Positions 7,139 through 9,601 of a stretch of DNA of 9,601 nt are shown in pieces (the stretch's first letter is position 1; each line of letters opens with the position of its first letter). The DNA lies in contig JANLSO010000141.1 of assembly GCA_031362405.1 (NCBI GenBank), forward strand, positions 1 to 9,601. Reading direction: 5' to 3'. The notes beneath the pieces were generated by a model. That model did no database searches, was not told the origin of the DNA, and saw nothing but the letters and a program-made list of their open reading frames with translations. The position numbers and the translations under genes are program-made. Source of the DNA: JANLSO01 sp031362405. Its GTDB lineage: Bacteria > Actinomycetota > Thermoleophilia > Miltoncostaeales > Miltoncostaeaceae.

Positions 7139-8316
7139 CCGCACTGATCATCACCACGACGGCGCTGGCTGGCGTGCCTGCGACCCACGCTAGGCCGGCG
7201 GCGCCTCCCGCCACGGCCGAGGCCGGGGTGCTTGGGCTCGGTGCGCAGGGACCGACGGTTCGGGCCCTGCAACGCGAGCTGCGATCACGCGGCTTCCGCG
7301 TCGCCAACGACGGGGTCTATGGCCCTGCCACGCGCCGGGCGGTTGCTCGGCTCCAGCGGCGCTTGGGGTTGAGGGTGAACGGCGTGGTCGACCGACCGCT
7401 GCTGTGGTGGCTCGGACTGTCGGTGTGCGAGCTGCCCGGCCCCACCACGGCCCGCGGCGGCGCCGACGGGCGCCTGCGTCTGGGCGCCTACGGCCCTCAG
7501 GTATGCACCCTGCAACGGGCCCTTGCCCGCTCGGGCGAGCAAATCGCCGTCGATGGCGGCTACGGGCCTGAGACGCGGGCCGCAGTGCGACGGGCCCAGC
7601 GGCGTCTCGGGCTGCGGCCGACGGGCGTCGCCGACGGCGTTCTTCGGGCGCGCCTGCGCGCGAATCGAGGAACCCCGGCGACCCCGTCGGGCGCGCTACT
7701 GGCGATCGGCGCCGAGGGCCCCGTCGTACGGCGCCTGCAGGCCGCGCTGCGCCGCCAGGGATTCTCGGTGGCGCTCGATGGCGCCTTCGGGCCACGCACG
7801 GGCCGAGCCGTCGCGCGGTTCCAGCGACGGGAGGGGCTCGCCGTCAACGGCGCGGCCGACATCGGGCTGCTGCGCCGCCTGGAGGCGACCCGGGCGCGCC
7901 ATCTCGCCACGTTTCCCGTACCTGGCCCGCACAGTTTCTCGAATGACTTCGGCGCACCGCGACACCAGGGTAGCCATGAGGGCATCGACATCGTTGCCCC
8001 CGCCAGCGCACCCGTCGTCGCGGTAACCGACGGTGTGATCGATCGCATGAGCCGTACCGACACCGGCCTTGGAGGAATTCGCCTCTGGCTGCGCGACGCC
8101 GCCGGGACGACCTACTACTACGCTCATCTCGGCTCCATCCCGGGCGGGCTGGAGGTCGGCGTGAGTGTGCGGGCAGGCCAGCAGGTCGGGGCGATCGGCC
8201 GCACCGGCGACGCGCGTGGAGGCGTTTTCCACCTCCACTTCGAGATGCACCCGGGCGGCGGCGCCGCGGTGAACCCATACGCCGAGCTGGTCGATCTCGA
8301 TCCCGCGGGGGCCTGA
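7105..8316 (+). CDS. Exported M23 (LytM-type) zinc endopeptidase with three peptidoglycan-binding domains
   Basis: This 403-residue secreted cell-wall hydrolase starts with a signal peptide: n-region MPFRRLHRG, core ALTALIITTTALAGV, probable cleavage after THA at residue 29. Three PG_binding_1 repeats follow at about 43-100, 125-182 and 200-260. Each has a G-x-x-G-P-x-V-x-x-L-Q motif and a D-G-x-[YF]-G-P-x-T centre (for example DGVYGPATRRAV, DGAFGPRTGRAV). The M23 domain spans about 278-395. Zn ligands His291 and Asp295 lie in HEGIDI, the second metal/catalytic pair His376-x-His378 in HLHFEM, and His341 in YYYAHL. All catalytic residues are present, so it should cleave peptide cross-links in peptidoglycan. 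Cys108 and Cys134 could form a disulphide between the first two repeats. The Shine-Dalgarno sequence is weak. It appears monocistronic and its neighbours give no further clue. Confidence 0.94.
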   Translation: MPFRRLHRGALTALIITTTALAGVPATHARPAAPPATAEAGVLGLGAQGPTVRALQRELRSRGFRVANDGVYGPATRRAVARLQRRLGLRVNGVVDRPLLWWLGLSVCELPGPTTARGGADGRLRLGAYGPQVCTLQRALARSGEQIAVDGGYGPETRAAVRRAQRRLGLRPTGVADGVLRARLRANRGTPATPSGALLAIGAEGPVVRRLQAALRRQGFSVALDGAFGPRTGRAVARFQRREGLAVNGAADIGLLRRLEATRARHLATFPVPGPHSFSNDFGAPRHQGSHEGIDIVAPASAPVVAVTDGVIDRMSRTDTGLGGIRLWLRDAAGTTYYYAHLGSIPGGLEVGVSVRAGQQVGAIGRTGDARGGVFHLHFEMHPGGGAAVNPYAELVDLDPAGA

Positions 8317-8317
8317 A

Positions 8318-8446
8318 CCCCGTCGTATCGAGGATCTTGCGCGGCACGACGTTCGGGCCGCGTGCTTCGCCGCCCTCGACGCTCTGCACGCGGGCTGCGA
8401 CCCCGACATCCCCTGGGCGGACCTCACACGAGGCTTCAACTTCTGA
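8318..8446 (+). pseudogene. Orphan C-terminal gene remnant
   Basis: Between the M23 stop and vapB one frame (codons in phase with 8318) reads PRRIEDLARHDVRAACFAA then LDALHAGCDPDIPWADLTRG and FNF, ending at TGA 8444-8446. Codon use is coding-like (mostly G/C third positions, with D/E/A/L-rich helix and a Trp/Phe-rich end), yet there is no ATG, GTG or TTG in frame after the M23 gene. I do not recognise the family. It looks like the last 40 or so residues of a gene whose 5' part has been removed or replaced. Confidence 0.45.
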
Positions 8447-8495
8447 TCGCGAACGCCAGCCTCCCCGTCGACTGCATAACGATGCGCAACCCCAA

Positions 8496-8504
8496 TGCTA
8501 AGAT
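8496..8504 (+). promoter_or_regulatory. Predicted extended -10 promoter for leaderless vapBC
   Basis: TGC-TAAGAT at 8496-8504 matches an extended -10 (TGn TAnnnT). Its last base is 7 nt from the A of the vapB ATG (8512), so the expected transcription start is at or next to the start codon. No Shine-Dalgarno sequence precedes that ATG. This TAnnnT-N7-ATG layout is the known pattern of leaderless actinobacterial genes. The start site itself is a prediction. Confidence 0.55.
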
Positions 8505-8511
8505 GCCGCGC

Positions 8512-8769
8512 ATGCGAACCACCGTCACTCTCGACGACGTGCTCTTTCGCGAACTCAAGGCTCACGCCGCGCAGAGCGGGCGCACGATGGGCTCAGTTAT
8601 CGAGGACGCCGTGCGGGTTGCCTTCACCCTCCGCGAGGCGCCGTTGACGGAGTTGCCAGACCTCCCGACCTACGGCGGAACGGGGCTCCTTCCGGGCGTG
8701 GATCTCTCGAACAACGCCGCACTCCGCGACCTGATGGACTCGGCCGAGGGCGTGGATGCTCTGCGTTGA
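8512..8769 (+). CDS. vapB: VapB-type ribbon-helix-helix antitoxin
   Basis: This 85-residue antitoxin should bind and neutralise the VapC toxin encoded next and repress the shared promoter. The N-terminal ribbon-helix-helix is clear: strand RTTVTLDD (2-9), helix VLFRELKAHAAQSG (10-23), helix MGSVIEDAVRVAF (26-38). The C-terminal toxin-binding tail contains LPTYGGTGLLPGVDLSNNAA (51-70) followed by LRDLMD, a block seen in antitoxins of this VapC subgroup. I chose ATG 8512 over the in-frame ATGs at 8362, 8482 and 8503 because the RHH strand starts right there and a -10 box sits 7 nt upstream. The stop overlaps the toxin gene by 14 nt, which is normal for these pairs. Confidence 0.92.
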   Translation: MRTTVTLDDVLFRELKAHAAQSGRTMGSVIEDAVRVAFTLREAPLTELPDLPTYGGTGLLPGVDLSNNAALRDLMDSAEGVDALR

Positions 8770-9190
8770 CGTCAACGTCCTCGTCTACGCGCATCGCAAA
8801 GAGTCACCGCGCCACGCCGACTACCGAGAATGGCTCAACGCCGCTCGTGTCGCAGACGAGCCGCTCGGCATCAACGACGCGGTGCTTTCTGGATTCTTGC
8901 GCATCGTCACCCATCCCCGCGTCTTCGTCGATCCAACCCCTCTGACCGAGGCCTTGGGTTTCGCCCAGATCATGCGCGAATCGCCATCTGCGGTCACGCT
9001 CTCGCCCGGACCACGGCACTGGTCGATCTTCGCGAACCTCTGCGAGCGAGGTGAGGCGCGGGGAAACCTGATCCCTGATGCCTTCTTCGCGGCGCTCGCG
9101 ATCGAGTCGGGCTCGACGTGGATCACCGCGGACCGCGGGTTCGCCCGTTTCCCGGGCGTGAAGGTCGCAAACCCGCTCGGCGAGCCCTGA
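8756..9190 (+). CDS. vapC: VapC-type PIN-domain ribonuclease toxin
   Basis: This 144-residue PIN-domain endoribonuclease usually cleaves tRNA or rRNA when freed from its antitoxin. Acidic metal-binding residues are visible: Asp5 in VDVNVLVYAHR, Asp108 in NLIPDAFFAALAI and Asp126 in WITADRGFARF. The segment DAVLSGFLRIVTHPRVF (41-57) is the family's helix and THP loop. The usual mid-domain Glu (as in L-x-E-F) is Gly46 in LSGF, with Asp41 nearby; several VapC groups carry a small residue there, so this does not by itself mean loss of activity. The start ATG 8756 lies in the last codons of vapB, giving coupled translation. The gene is intact and full length for a VapC, and a hairpin follows its stop. 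Confidence 0.93.
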   Translation: MLCVDVNVLVYAHRKESPRHADYREWLNAARVADEPLGINDAVLSGFLRIVTHPRVFVDPTPLTEALGFAQIMRESPSAVTLSPGPRHWSIFANLCERGEARGNLIPDAFFAALAIESGSTWITADRGFARFPGVKVANPLGEP

Positions 9191-9192
9191 GA

Positions 9193-9234
9193 GTTCCTGC
9201 GGCGTGACCCTTGAGGAGATCGCGCCGCAGGAGC
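9193..9234. terminator. Bidirectional hairpin terminator between convergent genes
   Basis: TCCTGCGGCG (9195-9204) pairs perfectly with CGCCGCAGGA (9223-9232). The stem extends outward to 9193/9234 and inward to 9207/9220 with two T-G wobbles, leaving a 12-nt loop. It begins 2 nt after the vapC stop and ends 6 nt before the end of the convergent gene, so it can serve both. There is no T-tract, as is common in high-GC actinobacteria. Confidence 0.65.
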
Positions 9235-9240
9235 GAGGGC

Positions 9241-9601
9241 TCAGCGGACTCTCTTGCTGACCTTCGCGACAGTCGTGGAGCCGGCGCGAAGCTCGGCGGT
9301 GAGCAGCCCGGCGCGGATGCCGGTGCCGCTGAGGGTGCTGCGCAGCTGATTCGCCGACCCGATGGAGAACGTGGCGATCGTTCGCGTGGCCTGGGTCCAC
9401 CGCACCTTCAGCTTGCTCCCCAGGGCCGTGACCGGAAGGGCCGCGAAACGGAACGTCGCCACCGCCCGCGTGCGCGAGGCCGTGAGGCTCTTGGCCGACA
9501 CGACGCCTTCCCGAGGAGCGGTGATGGTCAGAGTCGAGGTCAGTGTCCCGCCGGGGCCGACGAGGGTCAGCTTGTACGCACCCGGAAGCAGGTTCGCGGG
9601 C
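9241..9601 (-). CDS. C-terminal part of a probable secreted beta-rich (Ig-like) surface protein, truncated by window edge
   Basis: The frame is open from the right edge and ends at TGA 9243-9241, giving the last 119 residues. The sequence is rich in Thr, Ser, Ala and Val with short alternating strands: LLPGAYKLTLVGPGGTLTST, LTITAP, VATFRFAALPVTALGSKLKV, TIATFSIGSANQLRSTLSG, LLTAELRAGSTTVAKVSKR. The GAYKLTLVGPGGT stretch resembles strands of Ig-like or repeat-type extracellular domains. Charge is basic and there are no Cys or His clusters. An ATG at 9501 exists, but open sequence of the same character continues upstream, so the true start lies outside. I do not recognise a named family; a role at the cell surface is inferred from composition. 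Confidence 0.7.
   Translation of the reverse strand, partial: PANLLPGAYKLTLVGPGGTLTSTLTITAPREGVVSAKSLTASRTRAVATFRFAALPVTALGSKLKVRWTQATRTIATFSIGSANQLRSTLSGTGIRAGLLTAELRAGSTTVAKVSKRVR

Noticed and set aside
6928..7272. Minus-strand ORF with an SDR-tail-like stretch (PPGTAEIIAALVGDPD)
   Set aside because: It is antisense to the DUF3817 end and the M23 start, has no plausible start or N-terminal domain, and the resemblance is short.
1..9601. CRISPR arrays, tRNA genes, insertion sequences or prophage features
   Set aside because: I saw no regularly spaced repeats, cloverleaf-type sequence, transposase or recombinase motifs, or terminal inverted repeats in the window.

Overview
This window is high-GC DNA (strong G/C bias at third codon positions, GTG starts) with a gene repertoire typical of Actinomycetota: a NodI/NodJ-type ABC exporter, LtrA, DUF3817, an ECF sigma factor with a single-pass membrane partner, an M23 peptidase with peptidoglycan-binding repeats, and VapBC. 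The sigma/partner style and the beta-rich surface protein at the right edge would fit Thermoleophilia (Solirubrobacterales), but that is an inference; no rRNA or other marker gene is present.

Layout. On the + strand at the left, the end of an ABC ATPase gene (1-378) overlaps its permease gene (375-1177, broken by one frameshift near 1008-1019). An intact LtrA-family membrane protein gene follows (1190-2368). From 6463 down to 2346 everything is on the - strand. An ArsR-type repressor, a START/AHSA1-fold protein, a VOC (glyoxalase-fold) protein and a 14-TM QacA/SmvA-like MFS exporter are tightly packed (4-nt overlap, then 20-nt and 6-nt gaps) and read as one operon. Behind them lie an ECF sigma factor and its membrane partner, both pseudogenes. 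By my frame-by-frame reading these two carry seven frameshifts and one nonsense codon within 1.33 kb, while the neighbouring large genes are clean. To the right, on the + strand: a DUF3817 membrane protein, an exported M23 endopeptidase with three peptidoglycan-binding domains, an orphan C-terminal gene remnant, and a vapBC toxin-antitoxin pair that appears to be transcribed without a leader. A convergent partial gene for a secreted beta-rich protein runs off the right end; a strong hairpin separates it from vapC.

How the genes work together. The ArsR operon looks like a self-repressed detoxification or resistance unit: repressor, two small-molecule-binding folds and a drug pump, with an imperfect dyad operator just upstream of the repressor start. 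The sigma/partner pair downstream may once have been a separate envelope-stress or signalling module and now looks inactivated. vapBC sits beside a truncated gene, which suggests a recombination junction. I do not see a clearly new defence or mobile system. The most informative signals are the local gene decay, the four-gene ArsR unit and the vapBC junction.
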